In this document: one piece after another, positions 1 through 8,014 of the stretch
How positions within the stretch are numbered: position 1 is the first letter of the stretch
How the letters are laid out: the number at the start of each line of letters is the position of its first letter
Assembly: GCA_018672815.1 (NCBI GenBank)
Contig: JABHDX010000076.1
Span: 1-25,238, forward strand
Direction of reading: 5' to 3'
DNA length: 25,238 bases
Source of the DNA: Gammaproteobacteria bacterium
Lineage (GTDB): Bacteria; Pseudomonadota; Gammaproteobacteria; UBA11654
Program-made: the position numbers and the translations under genes
The notes under the pieces: model-generated
Told to the model about the DNA's origin: nothing
Database searches by the model: none
The model's input: only the letters and a program-made list of their open reading frames with translations

Positions 1-42
1 AGCTTAAAGCAGATTAAAAAAGCAAAAAACTTAGCCATAGAA

Positions 43-74
43 ATAAAAAAAGAGCGGGCTCTCACCCGCTCTTT
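43..74 (-). terminator. Rho-independent terminator of the first TonB receptor
   Basis: A perfect 10-bp inverted repeat (AAAGAGCGGG at 49-58, CCCGCTCTTT at 65-74) encloses a 6-nt loop. Read on the minus strand, the stem is followed by a run of seven T. It lies 22 bp beyond the stop codon of the minus-strand receptor gene. The plus strand has no T-tract after the stem, so termination should be in the minus direction only. Confidence 0.9.
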
Positions 75-96
75 GGATTCATCCAGCGATTCTTAA

Positions 97-2769
97 TTAA
101 AGGCTTTGATCGTATCGGAAATAAACGACTCTTCCTCTTGAGTCATAGAGGCTGAAGTCCCAAGGCTCAAATCCATAAACATCTCCATTGATCTCAGGAT
201 CCTCATTGCTTAGGTTTACAGCACCCACTGTTAATGATGCATTCCAAGGGAGTTGATAACCTACTTGTAGCCCCATTTCAAAGTGGCTTCCAATATTATA
301 TTTTGTACCTGCGATCTCTTGTTCTTGGGCTGACATATAATACCCTGTTAAGGCAGCTGACCAATCGCCTTTACCCCAATATAGATGTGGATTCATTCTC
401 AAATCAGGCAATCCTAATTCTCCTTGATACTCTATTTTTGGACTATCGGAAAAGCGTTGAGAAATATATTTAGTGTATTTCGCTGCATTCAGACCTATAT
501 CAAATCGTCCCATATTATCAGTCTCAATGATATAGGACACATCAAAGTCAATACCTTCAGCTTCTACACCTTCAAAGTTATTTCTTTCAATAGTACAGTA
601 ATCAAGTGTTCCATTGGCTTTTCTTACGCAATCATTAGGTTGCCCTGCTGCTTCAGCATTAAGCTCTCTTTGCAGAGTATTGGTTGAAATCAGATTGGTA
701 AAATCTGTATGCCAAAATCCTACTTGAATTGTTAATGTTGGCAAAGGGGACATAACAACACCAAATGTGTAACTTGTCGAGTACTCTGGTTTTAAGTTTT
801 TATTACCTGTATTGATGATTCGATACTGTCTTGAACTACAGGTGACAATACCTGCTTGACACCCCTTAACATCAATTGCATAAGGAAAGCTTTCTGATGC
901 ATTACCATACAAGTCATTGTAAGCAGCAGCACGAAATCCTTCACTATAGGTTCCTCGAAGCATAATCCAGTCGATAGGTTTGTATGCAAATGTGATCTGA
1001 GGTGAGAAATTACTACCAGCTGAATCACTGTAAGAGTCATTTCGGCCTGCTAGGTTTACATTTAATTTTTCAGTGAAAGGCAATCCTATTTCGAAGAATG
1101 CACTTTTTCTACTTCGATCTGCTTTGATGTTATCTCCACCAGCTGTTCCTGCAATAAGCAGTGCTTTTGATGCAGCATCATTTACTTGCTCAAAATAAGT
1201 TTGAGTATAATCCGCACCCATAGCAACACCTACAGGTCCACCAGCTAATTCACCCACATCGAAACTCATTAAGAAATCAGCAGTTTGAGATTTGATTTCT
1301 GCTGTATAGATCTTTGTGTGATTGGCTTTTTTCATTAACGGTACAAGCTCATCAAATGTAGTGCCATGAACACCAAAAATATCAAGCTCACCCGCATCAA
1401 TCATGCCTTGTAGAATGGTTTTATTAACAAGATTCATAGTAATATTATTAATTTTATTATTCATAACTTGAAAATTAACTTCCCAATTGGCTCCACCTAA
1501 GATATCGAAGATACCTTCAAAACCAAGTCTTAAATCTTGTATATTTTCAGTGATATGATTATCTCTAGTACCATTTGGAACCGATCGAATAAAAACATCA
1601 ACTTCTTTACAGTCTATAGCACTACAGTTATATCCCATACCTATGAGTGGATGATTGGGATTGTCTGCTTGCATTGTTGGAGCGGGGCTTACCGGTGTTC
1701 CAGCAAATCGCGACATACCTTCATTTTGTGAAATCATAAGTACTGTGTTCATTGTCACATCAGGACTCAGGTCATAAGACGATTTCATCAGCATAGAGTT
1801 TCTCTCAGCTGATGGTATGGAAATGATATCTCTTGCAAAATCATATCCACACAAAGTCATAGCATCATATGCTGGCCCATAACCTGCACCTGCAAAAGGG
1901 TACCATTTATAAGAATTGGGATAGTCTGAACTCGAGTTTGTTCCATCATCCGCATTAGATCCTACAGGCACATCTGGGCATCGAGAATCTGCTACATAAC
2001 CAAAATAATCAGACCAAAAACTACCAGGAAAACCATAGGATGAAAACCCTTCATAATCATAAGCTGAGTCAGCATAATCTATATCTCTGTAGTATTGTGG
2101 TTTTCTATCATAATGTTGAATGGTATAGAATGTATTACCTTTAGAATTAGAGGTTCCGCCAGTGATACTAGCACTATTATATTCAGATCCTTTTTGATTA
2201 GGTTTACCTTGTGATACGGAGATATCCATTCCATCATAATCTTTTCGTGTAATAATATTAATTACTCCAGCAATGGCATCGGAGCCATAAATTGCTGATG
2301 CACCATCTCTTAAGATATCCACTCTTTCAATAATTGAGGTTGGTATTTGATTTAAGTTCGATGCAGCACCACCAGAGCCACCTGTGGAGGATACTCTTCT
2401 GCCATCCAAAAGAAGTAATGTTCTGGCCGAACCTAATCCTCTTAGTGAAATTTCATTAACAACGGCTTGCCCATTAGCATAACCAGAAGTCTCTTTGAAT
2501 GAACCAAATGAATTGTAAGGCGTTGATTGAAGTACTTCTGCTACAGTAGCAAAGCCAGACAAAGCAATTTGTTCACGTGTGATCACTGTTACTGGTTGAG
2601 CAGTTTCAATATCTGTTTGTTTTAAACGAGAACCAGTGACCTCTATTTTACCGAGTTCAGCTGCATCTTCATCTTCTTCTTGTGACATTACAGGAGTGAC
2701 AAAAATAACTGCTGTAATACTTAAAGCAACAAAAAACCCTGTTACTTTTTCTAAAAGGTTAACCTTCAT
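97..2769 (-). CDS. TonB-dependent outer-membrane receptor
   Basis: A predicted 22-stranded outer-membrane barrel with an N-terminal plug, importing an unidentified ligand with energy from TonB-ExbBD. I chose the ATG at 2769 (890 residues) because GAGGA sits 7 nt upstream and the protein then opens with a normal signal peptide (KVNLLEK, a hydrophobic stretch to about residue 27, cleavage after VMS at 29). An upstream in-frame ATG at 2802 has no ribosome-binding site. A TonB-box-like IEVTGSR follows at about 42-48. The plug shows typical elements: ISLRGLGSARTLLLLDGRR, ERVDILRDGASAIYGSDAIAGV and INIITRK. The barrel fills the remainder, with many Tyr/Asn/Gly-rich strands. The overall style resembles receptors of gammaproteobacterial and sphingomonad polymer degraders. 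The last residue is Leu (FRYDQSL), whereas outer-membrane barrels usually end in Phe. No neighbouring gene reveals the substrate. The family is certain, the ligand unknown. Confidence 0.95.
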   Translation of the reverse strand: MKVNLLEKVTGFFVALSITAVIFVTPVMSQEEDEDAAELGKIEVTGSRLKQTDIETAQPVTVITREQIALSGFATVAEVLQSTPYNSFGSFKETSGYANGQAVVNEISLRGLGSARTLLLLDGRRVSSTGGSGGAASNLNQIPTSIIERVDILRDGASAIYGSDAIAGVINIITRKDYDGMDISVSQGKPNQKGSEYNSASITGGTSNSKGNTFYTIQHYDRKPQYYRDIDYADSAYDYEGFSSYGFPGSFWSDYFGYVADSRCPDVPVGSNADDGTNSSSDYPNSYKWYPFAGAGYGPAYDAMTLCGYDFARDIISIPSAERNSMLMKSSYDLSPDVTMNTVLMISQNEGMSRFAGTPVSPAPTMQADNPNHPLIGMGYNCSAIDCKEVDVFIRSVPNGTRDNHITENIQDLRLGFEGIFDILGGANWEVNFQVMNNKINNITMNLVNKTILQGMIDAGELDIFGVHGTTFDELVPLMKKANHTKIYTAEIKSQTADFLMSFDVGELAGGPVGVAMGADYTQTYFEQVNDAASKALLIAGTAGGDNIKADRSRKSAFFEIGLPFTEKLNVNLAGRNDSYSDSAGSNFSPQITFAYKPIDWIMLRGTYSEGFRAAAYNDLYGNASESFPYAIDVKGCQAGIVTCSSRQYRIINTGNKNLKPEYSTSYTFGVVMSPLPTLTIQVGFWHTDFTNLISTNTLQRELNAEAAGQPNDCVRKANGTLDYCTIERNNFEGVEAEGIDFDVSYIIETDNMGRFDIGLNAAKYTKYISQRFSDSPKIEYQGELGLPDLRMNPHLYWGKGDWSAALTGYYMSAQEQEIAGTKYNIGSHFEMGLQVGYQLPWNASLTVGAVNLSNEDPEINGDVYGFEPWDFSLYDSRGRVVYFRYDQSL

Positions 2770-2870
2770 TGATAGATCCTCATATTTATTAATACATTGC
2801 ATGACTGAATAAGTGCTTATCAGCTATTGATAAATACATTATTCATTTTCTGCTATTCTGACATTCTCAT

Positions 2871-2887
2871 TTATATCAATGATATAA
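2871..2887. promoter_or_regulatory. 17-bp palindrome, candidate operator
   Basis: TTATATCA-A-TGATATAA has perfect 8-bp arms around a single central base. It lies 102 bp upstream of the TonB receptor start and 200 bp upstream of the plus-strand gene. Such short-spaced symmetry is typical of dimeric helix-turn-helix regulator sites. It is made only of weak pairs and has no T-tract placement, so a terminator role is unlikely. Regulator unknown. Confidence 0.4.
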
Positions 2888-2961
2888 GCAAGGCAAAATT
2901 TACCTACATTCATTGAAAAGTAGAAAATATTACCTTTATTTACAGAGAATAGAGCTTATTT

Positions 2962-2977
2962 GTTGTAATTATACAAC
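2962..2977. promoter_or_regulatory. Inverted repeat GTTGTA-N4-TACAAC, candidate operator
   Basis: Perfect 6-bp arms flank ATTA. The eight bases TTGTTGTA (2960-2967) recur at 7376-7383 upstream of the second TonB receptor, but only as a half-site. In such AT-rich DNA this may be chance. Confidence 0.25.
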
Positions 2978-3032
2978 TTTATTATATACACAAATGATCA
3001 AATGAAGGTTAACAAGAGGTCAATGATAATTA

Positions 3033-3060
3033 TTGAACTCATTGACACTGGCTGTATGAT
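3033..3060 (+). promoter_or_regulatory. Possible sigma70 promoter for the secreted CYD-motif protein
   Basis: TTGAAC at 3033-3038 and TATGAT at 3055-3060 are separated by 16 bp. The predicted start near 3067 leaves a short leader that includes AAGGG at 3073-3077, 9 nt before the ATG. An alternative pair, TTGACA (3042-3047) and TATCAA (3065-3070) with a 17-bp spacer, would place the transcript start inside that ribosome-binding site. Confidence 0.35.
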
Positions 3061-3086
3061 GAACTATCAATTAAGGGTTTATCAGA

Positions 3087-3656
3087 ATGAAATATTCTTC
3101 TAGAAATTTATATGCATTATCTTTAGTGTTCCTATTTTCAGTTTTCACTAACACTGGATTGGCTGAATCATTAAGCGAACAATTGGATGAGTGTAAAATA
3201 ATTAAAGTATCACTCATTCGCCTCCAATGTTATGACCGTATCTCCAATCAAACCAATAAGAAAACTGCAGTCAAGACGAAGAAAAGATTATTTAATTTAG
3301 GAAGATCTCAAAAGAAAGAAAGCCAAGTTGAGAATACGAATCCAGTAAAAGAACCAAATGACATAGAACCAGATGATAAACAAAATGATCCAAGCCTAGA
3401 AGAGGGCTTTGGTCAACCCAAGGATTTGAATGAACCAGATGAAATCAACACTAATATCAAAGGGGTATTTAATGGATGGTCAGGAAAGACTGAGTTTGTC
3501 CTACAAAATGGACAAGTTTGGAAACAGTCAAGCAATGGAATGCTCACTGCAAAACTGGATAATCCTAAAGTGAGAATTCGCAAAGGAATGCTGGGCTCAT
3601 ACATTCTTACTGTAGAGGGATTTAATTCAAGTATTAAAGTAAAACGTATTCAATAA
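3087..3656 (+). CDS. Secreted protein with a paired-cysteine CYD motif
   Basis: The product of this 189-residue gene is not biochemically known. A Sec signal peptide runs to about residue 26 (cleavage after GLA). The segment after it, C36 to C48-Y-D, matches the recurrent proteobacterial pattern C-x(8-12)-RLxCYD, found after the signal peptide of many small envelope proteins, including some type VI accessory proteins. The two cysteines may form a disulfide. Residues 53-120 are a charged, low-complexity linker rich in Lys, Glu, Asp, Asn and Pro. The C-terminal 65 residues are a compact domain with FVLQNGQVWKQ and GSYILTVEG, probably a small beta-barrel. The start is supported by AAGGG 9 nt upstream. 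The zinc peptidase gene begins 8 bp after its stop, so the two are probably co-transcribed. Nothing nearby supports a type VI role; I would call it a periplasmic protein of unknown function. Confidence 0.8.
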   Translation: MKYSSRNLYALSLVFLFSVFTNTGLAESLSEQLDECKIIKVSLIRLQCYDRISNQTNKKTAVKTKKRLFNLGRSQKKESQVENTNPVKEPNDIEPDDKQNDPSLEEGFGQPKDLNEPDEINTNIKGVFNGWSGKTEFVLQNGQVWKQSSNGMLTAKLDNPKVRIRKGMLGSYILTVEGFNSSIKVKRIQ

Positions 3657-3664
3657 TAGACTGT

Positions 3665-4357
3665 ATGTCCTACCTCATACTGATAGTTATAGTTTTAATT
3701 ATTATCATTGGCCCATCTTTATGGGTCACTCGAACGATAAAGAAGTACAGCGAGCCCAACGATAGATACGATTTCTCTGGCGCAACATTTGCTAGAAAAT
3801 TGCTTGATGCTTTAAATCTCCAGGAAGTAGAGGTGGAGTCTACAGAGCTCGGTGATCATTATGACCCGAGTTCAAGAACTGTGCGGCTAACTGCAGATAA
3901 AATGGAATCTGGTTCATTGTCAGCTATTACTATTGCTGCTCACGAAGTGGGGCACGCTCATCAACACTCAACAGGATATAATCCTTTTAAGCTTAGAACA
4001 ATATTGGTTAAAGCAATGGCACCTGCAGAGCGTTTTGGAGCTTTGATATTAATTGCGGCACCCATTGTCACCTTATTAACTCGCATACCTCAATCGGGTT
4101 TAATTATGTTTTTGGGTGGATTTTTAACTCTAGGTATCTCAAGTGTCATTCATTTAGTGACTTTACCGACAGAATGGAATGCTAGCTTTGATCGAGCTTT
4201 GCCTATGTTGGAGGAGGGTAATATTTTAAAGGAAGGTGATGAGCCACACGCAAGGGAACTATTGACGGCAGCAGCGATGACTTATGTTGCTGCTTCTCTT
4301 ATGAGTTTGATTAATATTGCACGATGGTGGGCAATATTGAGAAAAGGCCCTCTATAA
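3665..4357 (+). CDS. YugP-like neutral zinc metallopeptidase, membrane-bound
   Basis: A predicted integral-membrane zinc peptidase of the Zn_peptidase_2 (YugP) family, 230 residues, near the usual family length. An N-terminal membrane segment spans about 3-20. The zinc motif HEVGH is at 93-97, followed by further histidines (H99, H101). The downstream PTEWNAS segment holds E170, which fits the third zinc ligand. Hydrophobic segments lie at about 125-163 and near the C-terminus (205-222). The preceding region with YDPSSRTVRL is also characteristic. No Shine-Dalgarno sequence precedes the ATG; the 8-bp distance from the upstream stop suggests coupled translation. The physiological substrate is not established for this family; quality control of membrane proteins is a reasonable guess. 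A bidirectional terminator follows directly. Confidence 0.88.
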   Translation: MSYLILIVIVLIIIIGPSLWVTRTIKKYSEPNDRYDFSGATFARKLLDALNLQEVEVESTELGDHYDPSSRTVRLTADKMESGSLSAITIAAHEVGHAHQHSTGYNPFKLRTILVKAMAPAERFGALILIAAPIVTLLTRIPQSGLIMFLGGFLTLGISSVIHLVTLPTEWNASFDRALPMLEEGNILKEGDEPHARELLTAAAMTYVAASLMSLINIARWWAILRKGPL

Positions 4358-4359
4358 AA

Positions 4360-4387
4360 AAAGGGCGCTATATACATAGCACCCTTT
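4360..4387. terminator. Bidirectional terminator between convergent genes
   Basis: AAAGGGCGCTAT (4360-4371) pairs with ATAGCACCCTTT (4376-4387) across a 4-nt loop. There is one C-A mismatch in the plus-strand RNA, which becomes a G-U pair in the minus-strand RNA. Minus-strand reading gives a run of eight T after the stem, while plus-strand reading gives a broken T-rich tract. It therefore serves the Oar-like receptor well and the zinc peptidase moderately. Confidence 0.88.
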
Positions 4388-4417
4388 CTTATTATTTGAT
4401 TTCGAAAAATCTATATC

Positions 4418-7291
4418 TTAAAAATCAAATTGCATTCCAAGCCTTACTCTTCTCGGAGTTTGGTAATTGGTAGGCAATTGATAGTTAGGATTTGGTGCTC
4501 CACCTGATTCGCCGTACTCATTCAAGTCGATTACATTGTTTTGATTCAAGATATTAAACACATCAAGTCTGAAAACAAATCGATCAGAAACACGATAGGT
4601 TAATAACGCATCAAGGTTAACAATTGTATCACTTTCAAACGCACTCGCTCTTGGAGTGAGTTTTCCGTCACAATACCATGATGAATCGCCATAATCAGCT
4701 GCAAAAACATCCGTAGGATGAGTTCCTATACAACCGAATTTTCTTGGTGATTCCACTCTAAATGCCATACCTGCAGTCAGCTTTTCACTAATTGATTTTG
4801 TTCCAAAAACTTTTAGTAAGTGCCTTCTGTGATTTGGCAGATAACCGTATGAACCATCGGTAAGACCTGGTTGGTCGAAATCTTGAGTAATACCAGCATC
4901 GTCTTGTCCATTATCAGACTTAACAGTACCTTCATAGTTACCCTTAGTGCTTGACCAAGTATAGGATGCATTTAAACCCCAATCACCATCAAATGGTCGA
5001 TCAAGGGCAATGACAATCGCTTTATACTTTCTGCTAACCTCAGGATAGTTAAGGTCTGCAGCTGATAAAGTAACATACTTACTTAATTCTGGAAGATATA
5101 CGTTCATATCTGTTCCAGGATTAGTTAGCACATATTGATGGAAACCAGTCCAATCATCTTCACAACCAGCTATACCATTCGCAGTACAATACGCAAGAAC
5201 AGCTGCGTCAATCGCAACGTCTTCAATCGTTGAAGCGAGTTCTCTTGAAGTATATGTAATACCAAGATCAAATCCTTCTAGAAAGCCACTCTCAAGAGTT
5301 TGAGCAAATCCAAGGATATACTCTTCTTGATACATAGGCTCTAGAGAGGTATCTGTGGTTGATCGAGTATCTGCAACTGAACCGTCACCATACACAGTTG
5401 AATTAACCAAAGTTCCAAATACTGGTGTAGCAGAACCATGTTGATCAGCAGTGGTTTCATAGAAATCATGAATATAAGTTTCACCACCGGCCATTCTGAT
5501 ATTGGTGTTGGCAGCAATTGGAAGGTAGTACTCACCGTAGGACGCGAAGATTTTACGATTACCATCACCGTCGATATCATAAGTAACACCTAATCTAATG
5601 GCATCTTGGTCTTCCGTAGCTACAAACGTTTCACCGTTAGCATTTTTATTATCATAACTTGAACGTCTGATACCTGCGTTTACCTGCAATTGGTCAGAAA
5701 CTTGCCAACTGTCTTGTAGGTATAGAACTTCTTGATTGGTCTCAAACGAACCACCATTGATATATGTTCTATGTCTGACATAAGGTTGACCAGCCACACT
5801 GTTTCCAGTAAAACTAGCGTATGAAGGAGAGTTGAAGTACATGTAGTACGCACCACCAGAGTTGATAGTGTTATCAACTGCAGTTAACTCTTCTTCTTCA
5901 AAACCAAGTCGAATATGATGTTTGCCAACATAGTAGTCGATATCATAACGAATGATTTCTCTTTCATCGTCACCCACACTGATACTAAAGTTTGTCCAAT
6001 TACCACATGGCAACCAACCAGATCCTGGGTTTTGTGCACTAGATGGATGGAGGTAACAGGCTGGCTCAGCATCATTAGCTCCAGAGGTAGTTCTGTTGTA
6101 CTCGTTGCTACCGTAAGTCACAGCTGCGGTTAAATTATCCGTAATTAGAAAAGATGCTTTCCCAATATGATTGTCACCACCGATGTTATAAAAACTTGGC
6201 CCAATTAAAGAAGTGGCGCCTGTAGCAGCATCATAGGAATAAGTATCTTCAACATTTTTAGCATCATCATTGAAGTAAGTGTATTCAAGGTGAACTCTAT
6301 CGCCAGCGTAGAAGTCTAATTTACCACCAAAGAATGTTTCATCACTTTTATAAACATATTGCTGGGTAAGACCTGTATCTACATACTCATTATCTTCTGG
6401 GCTTACTAAAAGGTAAAAGAACAACATATCTTTGATGATTGGACCGCTAACCCATGCGTTAGTCTCCATCAAATCTCTTTCATCAAGTTGATTTCTAGAA
6501 GAATAGGTATCAGGTTTGTCTTCATAAAGACTGTCAGCGTAGTAAGAGACATTAAAACCAAATTCCCAATCATTGCTTCCACTTTTTGTTACAGCGTTTA
6601 CAACACCACCAGTGGCTTTACCAAACTCAGCTTGATAACCACCAGTTTTAACTTCTACTTGGTCATAGAATTCAAATGGTACTGAAGATGAACCTGTAAA
6701 GTTTCTAAAGTTAGTGGTGTTTAAGCCATTAACTATATAAACATTCTCAGCTGGTGAAGAACCACCAATTGAAGCCAGATTACCAAATGCAGAGTCACCA
6801 CTTTGAGTTCCTGGAGCAAGCAACTGAATAGCAGTAATATTTCTTGCAACAGGTGTAGTATTCATCAACTCATCAACATCCACACTAATTCCAGTGGTTG
6901 TAGAGTCAAAATCTTTCACTTGTTGTACACCTGTGACAGTCATTTCTTCCATGTCTCCAGAACTCAATACAAAATTGTATGAAGTGTTTCCTAGATCCAC
7001 AGTAATGGTGTCACTTAATGTTTGAAAACCACCTGCAGAAACTGTCACATTATATGAACCAATTGCAAGTAGTGGTAAGGTTGCGGAACCATCTGAATCG
7101 GAAGAAGCAGATCTGCTTACGCCTGTTGAAGACGAACTAACAGAGATCGAAGCTCCAGAGATGGAATTTCCTGATGCGCTTATAACTTTAGCATTCAAAG
7201 TACCACTGGTTCCATCTTCAGCAAAAGCTGATGATCCAATAGTTAGTACAAAGAACGATAAAACAAAGCCTAATAGTTTTGATTTATTCAT
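4418..7291 (-). CDS. Oar-like TonB-dependent receptor with carboxypeptidase-regulatory domain
   Basis: A large outer-membrane receptor, 957 residues. The signal peptide ends after AFA (residue 24). Residues about 30-110 form a beta-sandwich of the carboxypeptidase regulatory-like type (GNSISGASISVSSSSTG, LLAIGSYNVTVSAGGF). A plug follows at about 115-235, with EEMTVTG, a STTTGISVDVDEL stretch, and YQAEFGKATGGVVNAVTKSG. The rest is the barrel, ending in MQFDF with the expected C-terminal Phe. This order matches the Oar family known from myxobacteria and marine Gammaproteobacteria, often linked to uptake of, or binding to, peptides or polymers. AAGGA lies 10 nt before the ATG, which supports the start. 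The DUF192 gene lies 164 bp upstream on the same strand, so read-through is possible, although the spacer is long enough for its own promoter. The ligand cannot be told from sequence. Confidence 0.95.
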   Translation of the reverse strand: MNKSKLLGFVLSFFVLTIGSSAFAEDGTSGTLNAKVISASGNSISGASISVSSSSTGVSRSASSDSDGSATLPLLAIGSYNVTVSAGGFQTLSDTITVDLGNTSYNFVLSSGDMEEMTVTGVQQVKDFDSTTTGISVDVDELMNTTPVARNITAIQLLAPGTQSGDSAFGNLASIGGSSPAENVYIVNGLNTTNFRNFTGSSSVPFEFYDQVEVKTGGYQAEFGKATGGVVNAVTKSGSNDWEFGFNVSYYADSLYEDKPDTYSSRNQLDERDLMETNAWVSGPIIKDMLFFYLLVSPEDNEYVDTGLTQQYVYKSDETFFGGKLDFYAGDRVHLEYTYFNDDAKNVEDTYSYDAATGATSLIGPSFYNIGGDNHIGKASFLITDNLTAAVTYGSNEYNRTTSGANDAEPACYLHPSSAQNPGSGWLPCGNWTNFSISVGDDEREIIRYDIDYYVGKHHIRLGFEEEELTAVDNTINSGGAYYMYFNSPSYASFTGNSVAGQPYVRHRTYINGGSFETNQEVLYLQDSWQVSDQLQVNAGIRRSSYDNKNANGETFVATEDQDAIRLGVTYDIDGDGNRKIFASYGEYYLPIAANTNIRMAGGETYIHDFYETTADQHGSATPVFGTLVNSTVYGDGSVADTRSTTDTSLEPMYQEEYILGFAQTLESGFLEGFDLGITYTSRELASTIEDVAIDAAVLAYCTANGIAGCEDDWTGFHQYVLTNPGTDMNVYLPELSKYVTLSAADLNYPEVSRKYKAIVIALDRPFDGDWGLNASYTWSSTKGNYEGTVKSDNGQDDAGITQDFDQPGLTDGSYGYLPNHRRHLLKVFGTKSISEKLTAGMAFRVESPRKFGCIGTHPTDVFAADYGDSSWYCDGKLTPRASAFESDTIVNLDALLTYRVSDRFVFRLDVFNILNQNNVIDLNEYGESGGAPNPNYQLPTNYQTPRRVRLGMQFDF

Positions 7292-7318
7292 TTAACTTAA
7301 TTCCTTTTATAAAAGTTA

Positions 7319-7341
7319 ATTGAAGAGAATTATCCTTCAAT
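7319..7341 (-). repeat. Inverted repeat in the leader of the Oar-like receptor
   Basis: ATTGAAG (7319-7325) and CTTCAAT (7335-7341) are perfect 7-bp arms around a 9-nt loop, 28 bp upstream of the receptor start. It could be a leader hairpin or an operator. It is AT-rich and modest, and I can give no more than position and symmetry. Confidence 0.3.
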
Positions 7342-7455
7342 AGTGAACATAACGAAAACATTCAAGATCAACTAATTGTTGTATAAAAACAAAAATATCA
7401 AATAAACTATTGATATATATATGTAATATTAATAAATATATGAATTTATTTAGTT

Positions 7456-7983
7456 CTAATTAAGGGTATTTTGTACTTCGAAACTAACGATATTGCCGAT
7501 ATCTATTTTATAGTTTTCAGAGAGTCCCGCATTAATCTCTAGAACCCATTCTGCTTTTTTTACCGATCGTATACTTTTTAAAGATTCGGGTTCGGCATTT
7601 CTATGGATTTTGATAATTTTCTTGTTGCTATCAAGGAAGATGATATCAAGGCTAATTACAGTATTTTTCATCCACATAGAAACATCTCTTGGAGGATTGA
7701 AGTGAAAGAGCATGCTTTCATTTTCTGGGAGATTTTCTATGTACATTAAACCCTTTCTTTTTTGTTTATAATTTTGAGCAATATAGGCTTTGAATTCGAT
7801 TTTTTCACCTAGATTGTTTTCAATACTAACTGGAATATGTATCAATTCTTCTAAGTATTTATCTTTAGACTCCACTATTGAGACAAACAGCAATAGAAAT
7901 AAAGCAGAAGCATAAAGCTGGCTTTTTAATAACTTATAGCGCTCTCTTTTTTTTTCCATAGCTGTATAATTATAGACTCTCAT
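7456..7983 (-). CDS. DUF192 family exported protein
   Basis: A 175-residue member of the DUF192 family, small beta-rich proteins of unsettled function that are usually secreted or lipid-anchored. A hydrophobic segment at about 22-38 after a Lys/Arg-rich start acts as a signal or anchor. Family landmarks appear in order: RKGLM (76-80), MLFHF (91-95), WMKNT (104-108), LDIIF (112-116), a KIHRNAEP turn and VLEINAG (147-153). I kept the ATG at 7983 because AGGA and GAG lie about 10 and 4 nt upstream. The in-frame ATG at 7959 would give a shorter, equally plausible signal segment but has no ribosome-binding site. It diverges from the HAD gene across only 31 bp, so the two promoters must overlap each other or the coding ends. 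Confidence 0.88.
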   Translation of the reverse strand: MRVYNYTAMEKKRERYKLLKSQLYASALFLLLFVSIVESKDKYLEELIHIPVSIENNLGEKIEFKAYIAQNYKQKRKGLMYIENLPENESMLFHFNPPRDVSMWMKNTVISLDIIFLDSNKKIIKIHRNAEPESLKSIRSVKKAEWVLEINAGLSENYKIDIGNIVSFEVQNTLN

Positions 7984-8014
7984 TAATCTCTATTCCTAAC
8001 ATAATATCTATTGT

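Larger units (their letters stand above)
2770..3086. other. Divergent intergenic region with two palindromes
   Basis: This 317-bp AT-rich spacer separates the minus-strand TonB receptor from the plus-strand secreted-protein gene and must hold promoters for both. I see no open frame of note in it. It contains a 17-bp palindrome at 2871-2887, a second inverted repeat at 2962-2977, and a plausible plus-strand promoter at 3033-3060. I found no convincing -35/-10 pair for the minus-strand gene. Confidence 0.7.

Noticed and set aside
1..96. Open frame at the left edge that could be the end of a plus-strand gene
   Set aside because: It runs 31 codons to a stop at 94-96, but it passes through the terminator stem at 49-74 and its composition is not gene-like. 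The other two frames stop within 17 bases. Without upstream sequence it cannot be called.
3087..3656. Type VI secretion accessory protein (VasI/TagO-like), because of the CYD motif
   Set aside because: The C-x(n)-CYD pattern occurs in many unrelated envelope proteins and no type VI gene is in the window.
7407..7417. CTATTGATA shared with 2824-2832 as a common TonB-receptor regulatory site
   Set aside because: A 9-base match between two AT-rich spacers of this size is expected about once by chance, and the distances to the starts differ (55 and 116 nt).
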